Shown piece after piece: positions 8,064 to 16,559 of a stretch of DNA of 64,000 bases. A program made the translations under genes and the position numbers. Source of the DNA: Pseudacidovorax intermedius (GTDB lineage: Bacteria > Pseudomonadota > Gammaproteobacteria > Burkholderiales > Burkholderiaceae_C); contig NZ_QQAV01000004.1 of NCBI RefSeq assembly GCF_003350475.1, positions 186,001-250,000 on the forward strand, in the 5' to 3' direction. Position 1 is the first letter of the stretch; each line of letters starts with the position of its first letter. The notes beneath the pieces were generated by a model. That model was not told the origin of the DNA, did not search any database, and saw nothing but the letters and a program-made list of their open reading frames with translations.

Positions 8064-8927
8064 TCAGGCCTGCTGGACGATGGGGTTGCGCAGGGTGCCT
8101 ATGCCTTCGATCTCCACCTCGCACACGTCGCCGGCCTTCATGAATTGCGAGGGCTTCTTGCTCCAGCCCACGCCGGCCGGCGTGCCGGTGGCGATCACGT
8201 CGCCGGGGCTCAGGGTGAAGATGGTCGAGGCGTAATTGATGAGCGTGGGGATGTCGAAGATCATGTGGCCGGTGTGGCTGGACTGCACCACCTGGCCGTT
8301 CAGCCGGGTCTCCAGCTTCAATTGGCGGCCGGGCGCGATCTCGTCGGCCGTCACCATCCAGGGGCCGAAGCCGCCGGTCGATTCGAAGTTCTTGCCCGAG
8401 GCGATCTGCTTGGCATGGAACTGCCACTCGCGCACGCTGCCATCGTTGTAGCAGGAGTAGCCGGCCACATGCTCGTAGGCCTTGTCCTTGGGGATGTCGC
8501 GGCCGCCCTTGCCGATGATGACGGCCAGTTCGCCTTCCCAGTCCAGCGAATCCGACACCTTCGGATTGACGATGGGCGCGTTGTGCGCGGTCTGCGAGCG
8601 CCAAACGCGCAGGAAGATCGGCGGCATCTCCGACAGCTCGCGCTGCATGCCGGCGGCCAGCACTTCCTGGTGGTGGTCCATGTAGTTGCGCACGGCGCAG
8701 ACGATCTTCTCGGGCCGCGTGATCACCGGCAGGTAGGTGATGTCGGTCAGCTTGGCCACCACCGGCAGGCCTTCGACATGCTGGGCCGCCTGCAGATAGT
8801 CGCCCGAGGCGATGTAGTCGAGCAGCGTGGGCTGATGCGGGCGGGCATGACCGAGGTCGACGACGCCGTCGCCGACGACGGCGCCCCAGGTTTCACGGCC
8901 TTGGTGGAGGAAGGACAGCAGTTTCAT
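8064..8927 (-). CDS. Fumarylacetoacetate hydrolase (FAH) family protein
   Basis: A 287-residue cytosolic metal-dependent enzyme that hydrolyses, hydrates or decarboxylates oxo-acid ring-cleavage products. The start MKLLSFLHQGRETWGAVVGD is typical. The conserved core is present: KIVCAVRNYMDHHQEV, the metal-binding DWEGELAVIIGKGGRDIP, and DVIATGTPAGVGW. The ATG at 8927 was chosen over an in-frame ATG 43 codons upstream, which only adds low-complexity residues. It is co-directional with the VOC gene and the Bug receptor, so this run may handle an aromatic acid through its own ring-cleavage product. Confidence 0.9.
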   Translation of the reverse strand: MKLLSFLHQGRETWGAVVGDGVVDLGHARPHQPTLLDYIASGDYLQAAQHVEGLPVVAKLTDITYLPVITRPEKIVCAVRNYMDHHQEVLAAGMQRELSEMPPIFLRVWRSQTAHNAPIVNPKVSDSLDWEGELAVIIGKGGRDIPKDKAYEHVAGYSCYNDGSVREWQFHAKQIASGKNFESTGGFGPWMVTADEIAPGRQLKLETRLNGQVVQSSHTGHMIFDIPTLINYASTIFTLSPGDVIATGTPAGVGWSKKPSQFMKAGDVCEVEIEGIGTLRNPIVQQA

Positions 8928-8995
8928 GGGTGCTCCATTCGAGTGGGAAAGAGGTAGACAGGGAAGATGCGGCGCCGAAGCCGGCACCGTGTGGA

Positions 8996-9565
8996 TCACG
9001 CGCGGGCAGCCGATGCCGACGCCACAGGAGCCTTGGCCTGGAACCGGGCCTGCCACTGGTCCAGCGGCATGAAGGTGGGATCGGCGCGGCAGATGGCCTC
9101 GGTCTCGCGCATCAGCGTCTCGTCGTCCTTGTCGAGGTCGAGCGGGTCGCCGTGCGGCTGGGCCACGTAGAAGGGCATGTCCACGTACACCTCGACGGTG
9201 TTGCCTTCGGGGTCGCGCATGTACATCGACAGCGCGTTGCCGTGGTTGAGGCCGCGCACCTCGGTGGCGCCGCGCTCCCGGGCGCGCTGCGTCACCTCGC
9301 GCAGATGCTGGATGCTGGGCACGACGAAGGAGATCTGCATCACTGTGCTGAAGCTCGCATCGGCGGGTCGGCCCGAGGCCAGCACCAGCTGGTGGTGCTG
9401 GTCCTCGCTGGCGCTGGTGAACACCAGCTCGTTCTTGAAGGTGCTGCCCACGCCGCGATCGGTGATCGTGAGGTCGAAGGTCTCGGTATAGAACGCCACC
9501 ATCTTCTCCAGGTCGGTCACGAAGATGCCGAAGTGGGAAGGCGTGGGCCGCAGGACTTTGAGCAT
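8996..9565 (-). CDS. VOC-family protein (glyoxalase / extradiol dioxygenase fold)
   Basis: A 189-residue metalloprotein with paired beta-alpha-beta modules. The N-terminal motif SHFGIFVTDLEKMVAFYTET carries a metal-ligand histidine, and the C-terminal motif SMYMRDPEGNTVEVYVDMPF the conserved Glu. The 40-residue tail (LDLDKDDETLMRETEAICRA onward) is longer than in simple glyoxalases. It could be an extradiol dioxygenase, an isomerase or an accessory factor. Being next to an FAH hydrolase and a GntR regulator fits a role in aromatic or oxo-acid catabolism. GGAGAC precedes the ATG at some distance. Confidence 0.82.
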   Translation of the reverse strand: MLKVLRPTPSHFGIFVTDLEKMVAFYTETFDLTITDRGVGSTFKNELVFTSASEDQHHQLVLASGRPADASFSTVMQISFVVPSIQHLREVTQRARERGATEVRGLNHGNALSMYMRDPEGNTVEVYVDMPFYVAQPHGDPLDLDKDDETLMRETEAICRADPTFMPLDQWQARFQAKAPVASASAARA

Positions 9566-9616
9566 GGGGTTTCTTGTCTCCGTTGTTGTCTCGAATGGGT
9601 CGCCAGCCGTGTGTGT

Positions 9617-10327
9617 TCAGGGCGGCGGCAGGTCTTTCAGGATGTTCTCGACGTTGCGCTGCGTGCTGCGCATGTGCTCCTCGAGCAGAGCGCAGGCGGT
9701 GTCGGCATCGCGCCGCAGGGCGGCGTCCATGATCCGGCGGTGCTCGTTGGTCTTGCGCTTGGCCACCTTGCGAAAGCGCCCGCTGAAGCGCCGATAGCGC
9801 TCGGCCTGGTCGAACAGGCTTTCGCCCCAGCGCCGTTGCCGCTCCGATGGACAGGCAGCGAGCAAAGAAAGATGGAAGGCGCGGTGCAGGTCGGACCAGT
9901 GGTCGTCCAGGATGACCGGGCCGTCGGGCAGGCGGGCCTCGACCAGTTCCAGCCGATGGAAGGCCGCCACCACCTCGCTCTCCCAGCGGTCGTCGCCGTG
10001 CTGGATGGAATCGCGCAGGGCCGGCACGTCGAGCATCAGGCGCATGCGAGTGATGTCGGCCATGTCCTCGGCCGACAGCGGCGCGACGCGGAAGCCTCGG
10101 CGCTCGTCGGCGCGGATGAGGCCTTCCTGCGCCAGCCGGCTGAGGGCTTCGCGCAGCGGACTGCTGGAGAAGCCGTAGGCGTTCTGCAGTTCGTCCACCT
10201 TCAGCTTGACGCCCCCGGCGTAGGTGCCGCTGAGCACGTCCTGCCGCAGCCGGGCGAAGGCCTGGTCCACCAACGTGGGTTCGCGCAAGACGGCATCCGT
10301 TTTTTGCATGGACGCGATTTTATGCAT
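9617..10327 (-). CDS. GntR-family regulator with FCD effector domain
   Basis: A repressor of about 236 residues. The winged helix-turn-helix runs from about 18 to 85 (DQAFARLRQDVLSGTYAGG, then LQNAYGFSSSPLREALSRLA, then GFRVAPLSAEDM). An all-helical FCD ligand domain follows (ITRMRLMLDVPALRDSIQ to the C-terminus). The ATG at 10327 has GGAAG upstream; MQKTDAV at 10309 is an alternative that would leave the whole palindrome at 10319 outside the gene. It reads toward the VOC-FAH-Bug run and away from the flavin reductase, so it probably controls both. Confidence 0.9.
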   Translation of the reverse strand: MHKIASMQKTDAVLREPTLVDQAFARLRQDVLSGTYAGGVKLKVDELQNAYGFSSSPLREALSRLAQEGLIRADERRGFRVAPLSAEDMADITRMRLMLDVPALRDSIQHGDDRWESEVVAAFHRLELVEARLPDGPVILDDHWSDLHRAFHLSLLAACPSERQRRWGESLFDQAERYRRFSGRFRKVAKRKTNEHRRIMDAALRRDADTACALLEEHMRSTQRNVENILKDLPPP

Positions 10328-10330
10328 AAA
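10319..10330. promoter_or_regulatory. Candidate GntR operator (TTTATGCATAAA palindrome)
   Basis: A perfect 12-bp palindrome lies between the divergent GntR and flavin reductase genes. Two further TGCAT elements flank it (TTTGCATGG at about 10303-10311 and GTGCATAG at 10341-10348), so the region holds three spaced copies. This suits autoregulation by the adjacent GntR protein. The annotated GntR start codon lies inside the palindrome. Confidence 0.45.
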
Positions 10331-10364
10331 CTTTTCTTCCGTGCATAGTTCAATGGATCGATCG

Positions 10365-10955
10365 ATGAATGTTTCTTCCGACATCAGGCCTGCAGCGGCG
10401 GTTCGCCTGCTGGCCATCTCCGGCAGTCTGCGCCGCGCCTCTCACAGCACCGCGGTGCTGCGCCACATGGCCACGCTGCTGCCGGCAGACGCCCAGCAGC
10501 GTCTCTTCACGCTGGAGGAGATACCGCCCTACGACGGCGACGTGGACGGCCCCCAGCCGCCCGCGGCCGTCGCGGAGCTGAAGGATGCCATTGCCCAGGC
10601 CGATGGACTGGTGATCTGCTCGCCGGAATACAACTACGGCATGCCCGGCGTGCTGAAGAACGCCATCGACTGGGCCTCGCGGCCCGCCTTCGCCTCGCCC
10701 CTCAAGGGCAAGCCCGCGCTGGTGATCACGGCATCGCCCGGCGCCCTGGGCGGGGTGCGGGCCCAGGCGCAGATCCGCGATGCCCTGGCCGCCACGCTGG
10801 CCCGCCCTCTGTCGCGGCCCCATGTGGCCGTTCCGCTGATCGCGTCGCGCTTCCAGGACGGCCAATTGAGCGACGCCACGACGCTGGAGATGCTGCAGGC
10901 CGCCCTGGCCGACCTGCTGGCGGAGATCCGCCTGCTGGCCGCCGCGCGTGGCTGA
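10365..10955 (+). CDS. NADPH-dependent FMN reductase family protein
   Basis: A flavodoxin-fold reductase of about 196 residues that passes electrons from NAD(P)H to FMN or quinones. The phosphate-binding loop is LAISGSLRRASHSTAVLRH, and the flavin-contact motif is ICSPEYNYGMPGVLKNAIDW, both diagnostic. The start is uncertain: ATG at 10365 has a weak GGA seven bases upstream, and an in-frame ATG at 10353 adds four residues. It may supply reduced flavin to an oxygenase or protect from redox stress during catechol metabolism. It ends 7 bp from the convergent LysR gene. Confidence 0.88.
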   Translation: MNVSSDIRPAAAVRLLAISGSLRRASHSTAVLRHMATLLPADAQQRLFTLEEIPPYDGDVDGPQPPAAVAELKDAIAQADGLVICSPEYNYGMPGVLKNAIDWASRPAFASPLKGKPALVITASPGALGGVRAQAQIRDALAATLARPLSRPHVAVPLIASRFQDGQLSDATTLEMLQAALADLLAEIRLLAAARG

Positions 10956-10962
10956 ACAGCGT

Positions 10963-11880
10963 TCAATCGTCCTTCTTCTGCCAGCCGGGCAACCACTGCA
11001 GCAGGTGGTCGGCGAAGGCCTCGGCCGCCGGCGGCAGGGTGCGCACCGTCGAGCGGTAGAGGCAGACCGTGCGCACCGTCTCGGGCTCGACCACACGGCG
11101 CAGCACCAGGCCGAGCGGCCGCGCCACCACGCCCACGTAGGCCGGCGCGAGCGTGGCGGCCAGCCCCTGGGCGGCGATGCCCAGGGCGGTGGAGACGTTG
11201 TCCACCACGTCGACCGGCTCCACCCGTGCATCTGCGGGGGCATTGACATGCATCTGCGAGACGCTGCGCTCGTGGTCGCGCCCAGCGGCCACCAGGGCGT
11301 GGCCGTGCAGGTCGGTCCACCGCAGCTGCTTGCTGCGTGCCAGCGGATGGTCCGGCGCGCACCACAGCACCCAGCGGCTGTCGAAGACGGCCGTACCTTG
11401 CACACCTTCGCCGGTGGGCCGATCCGGCCCGACCGCCAGGTCGACGTCGCCGGCGGTGACCGCATCCACCAGCTGGTCGACCGGGAGGTCCTTCACCCGC
11501 ACGACAACACGAGGCCGCAGGGCCTGGAAGGCGCCGATGGCCGCCGGGATGGCCGCGCCGGCCAGCACCTGCGGGGCACCGACCCGCACGATGCCGGCCG
11601 CCTGGTTGCGCACGTCGGAGGCCGCGATCTCCGCGGCCTGCACATGCCGCAGGACCGTCTCGGCGGGCCCCAGGAAGTGCTGGCCCGCGCTGGACAGCGC
11701 CACGCGCCGCGTGGTGCGCTCGAAGAGGCGGAAATCGACGATGGCCTCCAGCTCGGCGATCAGCTGGCTCACGGCCTGCGCCGTGAGCCCCATGCGCTGC
11801 GCCGCGCCGGTGAAGCTGCGCTGCTCCGCCACGGCGACGAAAGCCTCGAGCTGGCGAAGGGTGTAGCGGGTCAGGGCCAT
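10963..11880 (-). CDS. LysR-family regulator, likely of the hpa operon
   Basis: A 305-residue LysR protein starting [20 protein letters not shown]. The helix-turn-helix is at about 3-60 ([20 protein letters not shown]), followed by the effector domain ([20 protein letters not shown] onward). The gene diverges from the hydratase operon at 12015, and a perfect 7-bp-arm inverted repeat lies in the gap, so regulation of that operon is likely. ATG 11880 is preferred over an upstream ATG that would cover the operator. It differs from the usual regulator type of enteric hpa clusters. Confidence 0.9.
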   Translation of the reverse strand: MALTRYTLRQLEAFVAVAEQRSFTGAAQRMGLTAQAVSQLIAELEAIVDFRLFERTTRRVALSSAGQHFLGPAETVLRHVQAAEIAASDVRNQAAGIVRVGAPQVLAGAAIPAAIGAFQALRPRVVVRVKDLPVDQLVDAVTAGDVDLAVGPDRPTGEGVQGTAVFDSRWVLWCAPDHPLARSKQLRWTDLHGHALVAAGRDHERSVSQMHVNAPADARVEPVDVVDNVSTALGIAAQGLAATLAPAYVGVVARPLGLVLRRVVEPETVRTVCLYRSTVRTLPPAAEAFADHLLQWLPGWQKKDD

Positions 11881-11889
11881 CGATCGATT

Positions 11890-11906
11890 ATCAAGCGCTG
11901 CTTGAT
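11890..11906. promoter_or_regulatory. Candidate LysR operator for the hpa operon
   Basis: ATCAAGC-GCT-GCTTGAT is a perfect inverted repeat starting 10 bp before the LysR ATG and about 110 bp before hpaH. It contains a LysR-type T...A dyad (TCAAGC/GCTTGA). Position and symmetry suggest a site for autoregulation and activation. Confidence 0.55.
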
Positions 11907-12014
11907 CACTGTTCCAAATCCATTGCTTGTGGCGGACGGCCATGCTGCCGAGACTTCGCCTTCATCAAGACGGCGCCTTGCCACCCATGGCAGGGCGATG
12001 CAGGAGACACATCC

Positions 12015-12821
12015 ATGACAGACACCCAGGAGCGCAACCGCGCGCTCGCCCACGAACTCATCGAGGCCGAGCGCAGCCGCCAGCCCGTCGAGCAATTCAG
12101 CAAGCGCCTGTCCGGCATGACCATCGCCGACAGCTACGCCATCCAGCGCGAATGGACGGCCCTGAAGCTGGCCGATGGCGACACCATCGTCGGCCGCAAG
12201 ATCGGCCTGACCTCGCGGGCCATGCAGATCGCCTCGCAGATCACCGAGCCCGACTACGGCGTGCTGCTGCAGAGCATGGTGATCGACAACGGCACCGAGG
12301 TGGAGGCCGCCCGCTTCCTGGTGCCGCGGCTCGAAGTGGAATTCGCCTTCATCCTCGCCAAGCCGCTGCGTGGGCCCAACGTCACGCTGTTCGACGTGCT
12401 CAACGCCACCGACTACGTGATCCCCGCGCTGGAGCTGATCGATGCCCGCATCGAGCAGTTCGACCGCGTGACCAAGGCGCCGCGCAAGGTGCTGGACACC
12501 ATCGCCGACAACGCCGCCAGCGCCGGCATCGTGATGGGCGGCCGCCCGATGCGCCCGGACCAGGTGGACTGGCGCTGGGCCGGTGCGCTGCTCTTCAAAA
12601 ACGGCGTGATCGAGGAATCGGGCCTGGGCGCCGCGGTGCTCAACCACCCGGGCAACGGCGTGGCCTGGCTGGCCAACAAGCTGGCGCCACACGGCGAGGG
12701 GCTGGAAGCGGGCCAGATCGTGCTGGGCGGCTCTTTCACCCGGCCGGTGCATTGCGCCGCCGGCGACACCTTCCACGCGGACTACGGTTCGCTCGGCTCC
12801 ATCTCCCTGAAGTTCGTCTGA
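12015..12821 (+). CDS. hpaH: 2-oxo-hept-4-ene-1,7-dioate hydratase
   Basis: Adds water to 2-oxohept-4-ene-1,7-dioate in homoprotocatechuate meta-cleavage, giving 4-hydroxy-2-oxoheptanedioate for the next gene. The 268-residue length equals that of known HpaH. Visible features are KIGLTS (62-67), PDYGVLL (79-85) and the paired acidic metal ligands in RLEVEF (Glu107, Glu109). It belongs to the FAH-fold hydratase family, so 2-oxopent-4-enoate hydratase is an alternative, but the HpaI partner points to the dicarboxylate. It opens the operon, and its stop TGA overlaps the ATG of hpaI by one base. Confidence 0.9.
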   Translation: MTDTQERNRALAHELIEAERSRQPVEQFSKRLSGMTIADSYAIQREWTALKLADGDTIVGRKIGLTSRAMQIASQITEPDYGVLLQSMVIDNGTEVEAARFLVPRLEVEFAFILAKPLRGPNVTLFDVLNATDYVIPALELIDARIEQFDRVTKAPRKVLDTIADNAASAGIVMGGRPMRPDQVDWRWAGALLFKNGVIEESGLGAAVLNHPGNGVAWLANKLAPHGEGLEAGQIVLGGSFTRPVHCAAGDTFHADYGSLGSISLKFV

Positions 12822-13624
12822 TGACCTCCACCGTGAACACCTTCAAGGCCGCACTGGCCGCACCCGGCGCTCAGATCGGCCTCTGGCTCGGCCTGGCCGA
12901 GCCCTACACCGCCGAGCTGTGCGCCACCGCCGGCTTCGACTGGCTGCTGGTCGACGGCGAGCACGGGCCCAACGACCTGCGCTCCATGCTGGGCACGCTG
13001 CAGGCGGTGGCGCCCTACCCCGCCCACCCCGTGGTCCGCATTCCGCACAGCGACGCGGCGCTGGTCAAGCAGGTGCTGGAGATCGGCGCCACCACACTGC
13101 TGGTGCCGATGGTGGAAGACGCCGAACAGGCCCGCGGCCTGGTGCAGGCCATGCGCTATCCGCCGCAGGGCATCCGCGGCGTGGGCAGCGGCCTGGCGCG
13201 CTCCTCGCGCTGGGGCGCCGACGCGCACTACCTGCAGACCGCCAACGACCGCATGTGCCTGCTGGTGCAGGTCGAAACGGCCTCCGCCCTGTCGCGCATC
13301 GACGAGATCGCGGCCGTGGAAGGCGTCGATGGCGTGTTCATCGGCCCGGCGGACCTGTCGGCCTCGATGGGCCTGCTGGGCCAGCCCGGCCATCCGGACG
13401 TGCGCGCGGCCATCGAGCATGCATTCGCCCGCATCCTGGCCGCCGGCAAGGCGCCGGGCATCCTGGCCACCGACGAGACGGCCGCCCGCCACTGGATCGG
13501 CAAGGGCGCACGCTTCATCGCCGTGGGCGTGGACGCGACCCTGCTGGCCCAGGCCAGCCGCGCCCTGGCCCGCCGCTTCAAGGAAGCCCCGGCGCCCGCC
13601 GCCGGCAGCACCTCGGGCTACTGA
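12821..13624 (+). CDS. hpaI: 4-hydroxy-2-oxoheptanedioate aldolase
   Basis: A class II pyruvate aldolase that splits 4-hydroxy-2-oxoheptanedioate into pyruvate and succinate semialdehyde. At 267 residues it matches HpaI. The catalytic His lies in VDGEHGPND (His48), the metal ligands are Glu152 (VQVETAS) and Asp178 ([11 protein letters not shown]), and the phosphate/carboxylate loop [12 protein letters not shown] is present. The same family includes 2-dehydro-3-deoxyglucarate aldolase, but the hydratase and dioxygenase neighbours support HpaI. It is translationally coupled to hpaH by a TGATG junction. Confidence 0.9.
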   Translation: MTSTVNTFKAALAAPGAQIGLWLGLAEPYTAELCATAGFDWLLVDGEHGPNDLRSMLGTLQAVAPYPAHPVVRIPHSDAALVKQVLEIGATTLLVPMVEDAEQARGLVQAMRYPPQGIRGVGSGLARSSRWGADAHYLQTANDRMCLLVQVETASALSRIDEIAAVEGVDGVFIGPADLSASMGLLGQPGHPDVRAAIEHAFARILAAGKAPGILATDETAARHWIGKGARFIAVGVDATLLAQASRALARRFKEAPAPAAGSTSGY

Positions 13625-13626
13625 GC

Positions 13627-15066
13627 ATGCAGGCCGCACTGGACGAACTGCGCCAGGCCTTCGCCGGCCGCCTGCTGGTAGACGAGGCGGACAAGGCACC
13701 CTTCCTGACCGACTGGCGTCGCAAGTGGACCGGCCAGGCCGTCGCCGTGGCCCAGCCCGACAGCGCCGCCGACGTGGCGGCCGTGGTGCGCTGGTGCGCC
13801 CAGCACCGCATCGCCGTGGTGCCGCAGGGGGGCAACACCGGCCTGTCGGGCGGCGCCACGCCCGATACGTCGGGCCGCACGCTGGTGCTGTCGCTCACGC
13901 GCCTGAACAAGGTGCGCGCCATCGACACCATCAACAACACGCTGACGGTGGAAGCCGGCGTCACGCTGCAACAGGTGCAGGACGCCGCGCGCGAAGCCGG
14001 CCGGCTGTTCCCGCTGAGCCTGGCCGCCGAAGGCACCTGCACCATCGGCGGCAACCTGGCCAACAATGCCGGCGGCGTGCAGGTGCTGCGCTACGGCAAC
14101 GCCCGCGAACTGTGCCTGGGCCTCGAAGCTGTCACGGCACAGGGCGAGCTGTGGGACGGCCTGCGCGGCCTGCGCAAGGACAACACCGGCTACGACCTGC
14201 GCGACCTGTTCATCGGCAGCGAAGGCACGCTGGGCGTGATCACCGCCGCGGTGCTCAAGCTGCACCCGCTGCCCGCGGCGCAGGTGGCCGCCTTCGTCGC
14301 CGTGCCCGATCCGGCCGCCGCATTGCAGCTGCTGCAGCTGGCGCAGTCGCGCCTGGGCGCCGGCCTCACGGCCTTCGAGCTAATGAGCGACACCTGCATC
14401 GCGCTGGTCGAAAAGCACGTGGACAGTGCCCGCCTGCCGCTGGCCGAGCGCTCGCCCTGGTACGTGCTGCTGGAAGTCAGCGACAACGTGGACGAGGCCC
14501 ATGCCAGCGCCGCCATCGAAGGCCTGCTGGAGGCCGCGCTGGAGCAGGAGCTGGCCACCGACGCCGCCCTCTCCGCCACGCTGGCCCAGTTCCAGGCCCT
14601 GTGGGCACTGCGCGAGGACATCTCCGAATCGCAAGGCGCCGAGGGCCGCACCATCAAGCACGACATCGCGCTGCCCATCTCCCGCATCGCCGACTTCATC
14701 GCCACCATGGGCGCGGAGATCGAGCGCCGCTGGCCGGGCGAGCGGCTGGTCGTCTTCGGCCACCTGGGCGACGGCAACCTGCACTACAACCTCTCGCCCG
14801 CCGCCGACCGGCTGGGCGCGGAGCACCGCGCCGCCTTCGAGGCGCTCGAAAAGCCCATCAACCAGTGCGTGCACGACGCGGTCGTGGCCCATGGCGGCTC
14901 GATCTCGGCCGAGCACGGCCTGGGCGTGCTGCGCCGGGACGAATCCGCGCGCCACAAGTCGGCGGTCGAGCTGCGCCTGATGCAGGCCGTCAAGGCCGCG
15001 CTCGATCCGCACGGCCTCATGAATCCCGGCAAGTTGCTGCCACCCAACCAGGAGCATTCCGAATGA
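13627..15066 (+). CDS. FAD-linked D-2-hydroxyacid dehydrogenase (GlcD/D2HGDH-like)
   Basis: A 479-residue flavoenzyme of the vanillyl-alcohol-oxidase fold. The FAD-binding domain shows PQGGNTGLSGGATPD (66-80) and GTCTIGGNLANNAGG; the C-terminal oxidase domain shows HLGDGNLHYN and ISAEHGLG, where His residues bind metal and substrate in D-lactate and D-2-hydroxyglutarate dehydrogenases. It starts 3 bp after hpaI and its stop overlaps the hpaE ATG, so it is an integral operon member. It is not part of the textbook homoprotocatechuate route. It may oxidise a reduced 2-hydroxy side product or succinate-semialdehyde-derived hydroxyacid; this is inference. Confidence 0.88.
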   Translation: MQAALDELRQAFAGRLLVDEADKAPFLTDWRRKWTGQAVAVAQPDSAADVAAVVRWCAQHRIAVVPQGGNTGLSGGATPDTSGRTLVLSLTRLNKVRAIDTINNTLTVEAGVTLQQVQDAAREAGRLFPLSLAAEGTCTIGGNLANNAGGVQVLRYGNARELCLGLEAVTAQGELWDGLRGLRKDNTGYDLRDLFIGSEGTLGVITAAVLKLHPLPAAQVAAFVAVPDPAAALQLLQLAQSRLGAGLTAFELMSDTCIALVEKHVDSARLPLAERSPWYVLLEVSDNVDEAHASAAIEGLLEAALEQELATDAALSATLAQFQALWALREDISESQGAEGRTIKHDIALPISRIADFIATMGAEIERRWPGERLVVFGHLGDGNLHYNLSPAADRLGAEHRAAFEALEKPINQCVHDAVVAHGGSISAEHGLGVLRRDESARHKSAVELRLMQAVKAALDPHGLMNPGKLLPPNQEHSE

Positions 15067-16538
15067 CCACTTCCCTGCTGGACGTGGCGGGCGTCAAGGT
15101 CTCGCCCGACCACTACATCGACGGCCGCCGCGTGCCCTCGGCCACCACCTTCGAGCTCTTCAGCCCCATCGACCAGAAGCCGCTCGGCCGCATCGCCGAA
15201 GGCCTGGAGGACCACACCGAAGCCGCCATCGCGGCCGCGCAGCGCGCCTTCCCGGCGTGGAGCGCCATGAGCGCTTCCGAGCGCCTGCCCTATCTTGAGC
15301 GCTTCGCCGAGGAGATCGGCAAGCGTGCCGACGACTTCTGCCGGCTGGAGAGCACCGACGCCGGCGTGCTGCTCTCGCGCATGCGCCACGGCGTGGTGCC
15401 GCGCGCCATGCTCAACATCCGCTGGTTCGCGCAGCATGCGCTGGAACTGCAGAACCGCCCCATCGACACCGAGCAGGCCCACCACATCGTGCGCCACGAC
15501 CCGGCCGGCGTGGTGGTGATCATCACGCCGTGGAACGCGCCGTTGATGCTCTCCACCTGGAAGCTCGGCCCGGCCCTGGCCGCAGGCAATACCTGCGTGC
15601 TGAAGCCGCCAGAGTGGGCACCGCTGACCTGCTCGCTGCTGGCCGACTGCGCCGACGCGGCCGGCCTGCCGCCAGGCGTGTTCAACGTGGTGCAGGGCAC
15701 CGGTGCCAGCACCGGCGCATGGCTGGTGGGCGATGCGCGCATCGCGCGCGTCTCCTTCACCGGCAGCGTGCCCACGGCCAAGTCCATCGCGCAGGCCGCT
15801 GGCGCCAACCTGGTGCCCTGCAGCCTGGAGTTGGGGGGCAAGAGCCCCTTCATCGTGCTGGAAGATGCCGACCTGGACGGCGCAGCCGCCACCGGCGCGC
15901 TGATGTACCGCAACGCCGGCCAGGTCTGCCTGGCGGGCACGCGCTTCCTGGTACACGAGAAGGTGGCCGAGCGCTTCATCGCCACCATGCGCAGCCACGT
16001 CGCGAAGCTCAACGTGGGCGACCCGCGCGACGAGGCCACCGAAGTCGGCCCCATCATCCATCCGCGCCAGGTAGAGCGCGTCGAAGGCTTCGTGCAACGC
16101 GCCGTCGCGGCCGGTGCCGAGCTGCTGTGGGGCGGCGAGCGCCACGACTTCGGCGCCCAGTACTTCAAGCCCACCATGCTCACGCAGGTGGCGCAGGACA
16201 GCGAGATCGTGCAGAACGAGGTCTTCGGCCCCGTGCTCACGCTGCAGACCTTCGCCAGCGACGAAGAGGCCATCGCGCTGGCCAACGGCACCGACTACGG
16301 CCTGGGCGGCGTCTGCTACGGCGAGACCGGGCACGCCACCGAAATCGCCAAGCAGGTGCGCACCGGCTTCATCTGGGTCAACAGCTTCGGCATCCGTGAC
16401 CTGGCCGCGCCCTTTGGCGGCATCAAGCGCTCCGGCGTGGGCCGCGAAGGCGGCGACTGGAGCTTCGAATTCTTCTGCGACGTCAAGGACGTCGTGGTTC
16501 CCAAGAAGCCGTTCAAGGCGAGCTTCAGCCACCGCTGA
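15063..16538 (+). CDS. hpaE: Aldehyde dehydrogenase, probably 5-carboxymethyl-2-hydroxymuconate semialdehyde dehydrogenase
   Basis: NAD-dependent oxidation of the ring-cleavage semialdehyde to the dicarboxylate. The 491-residue protein has the full ALDH set: TPWNAPLMLSTWKLGPALAA, the active-site Glu256 in LELGGKSP, and the nucleophile Cys289 in NAGQVCLAGTR. HpaE is the best reading because the ring-cleavage dioxygenase follows immediately. Other family members such as betaine or succinate-semialdehyde dehydrogenases are possible by sequence. The ATG overlaps the FAD-dehydrogenase stop (ATGA). Confidence 0.85.
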   Translation: MTTSLLDVAGVKVSPDHYIDGRRVPSATTFELFSPIDQKPLGRIAEGLEDHTEAAIAAAQRAFPAWSAMSASERLPYLERFAEEIGKRADDFCRLESTDAGVLLSRMRHGVVPRAMLNIRWFAQHALELQNRPIDTEQAHHIVRHDPAGVVVIITPWNAPLMLSTWKLGPALAAGNTCVLKPPEWAPLTCSLLADCADAAGLPPGVFNVVQGTGASTGAWLVGDARIARVSFTGSVPTAKSIAQAAGANLVPCSLELGGKSPFIVLEDADLDGAAATGALMYRNAGQVCLAGTRFLVHEKVAERFIATMRSHVAKLNVGDPRDEATEVGPIIHPRQVERVEGFVQRAVAAGAELLWGGERHDFGAQYFKPTMLTQVAQDSEIVQNEVFGPVLTLQTFASDEEAIALANGTDYGLGGVCYGETGHATEIAKQVRTGFIWVNSFGIRDLAAPFGGIKRSGVGREGGDWSFEFFCDVKDVVVPKKPFKASFSHR

Positions 16539-16559
16539 ACGCACACAGGAGACATTTCC

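Noticed and set aside
13329-15062. Long N-terminal extension of hpaE from an upstream frame
   Set aside because: The first 578 codons are an out-of-frame shadow of the FAD dehydrogenase; the real start is ATG 15063.
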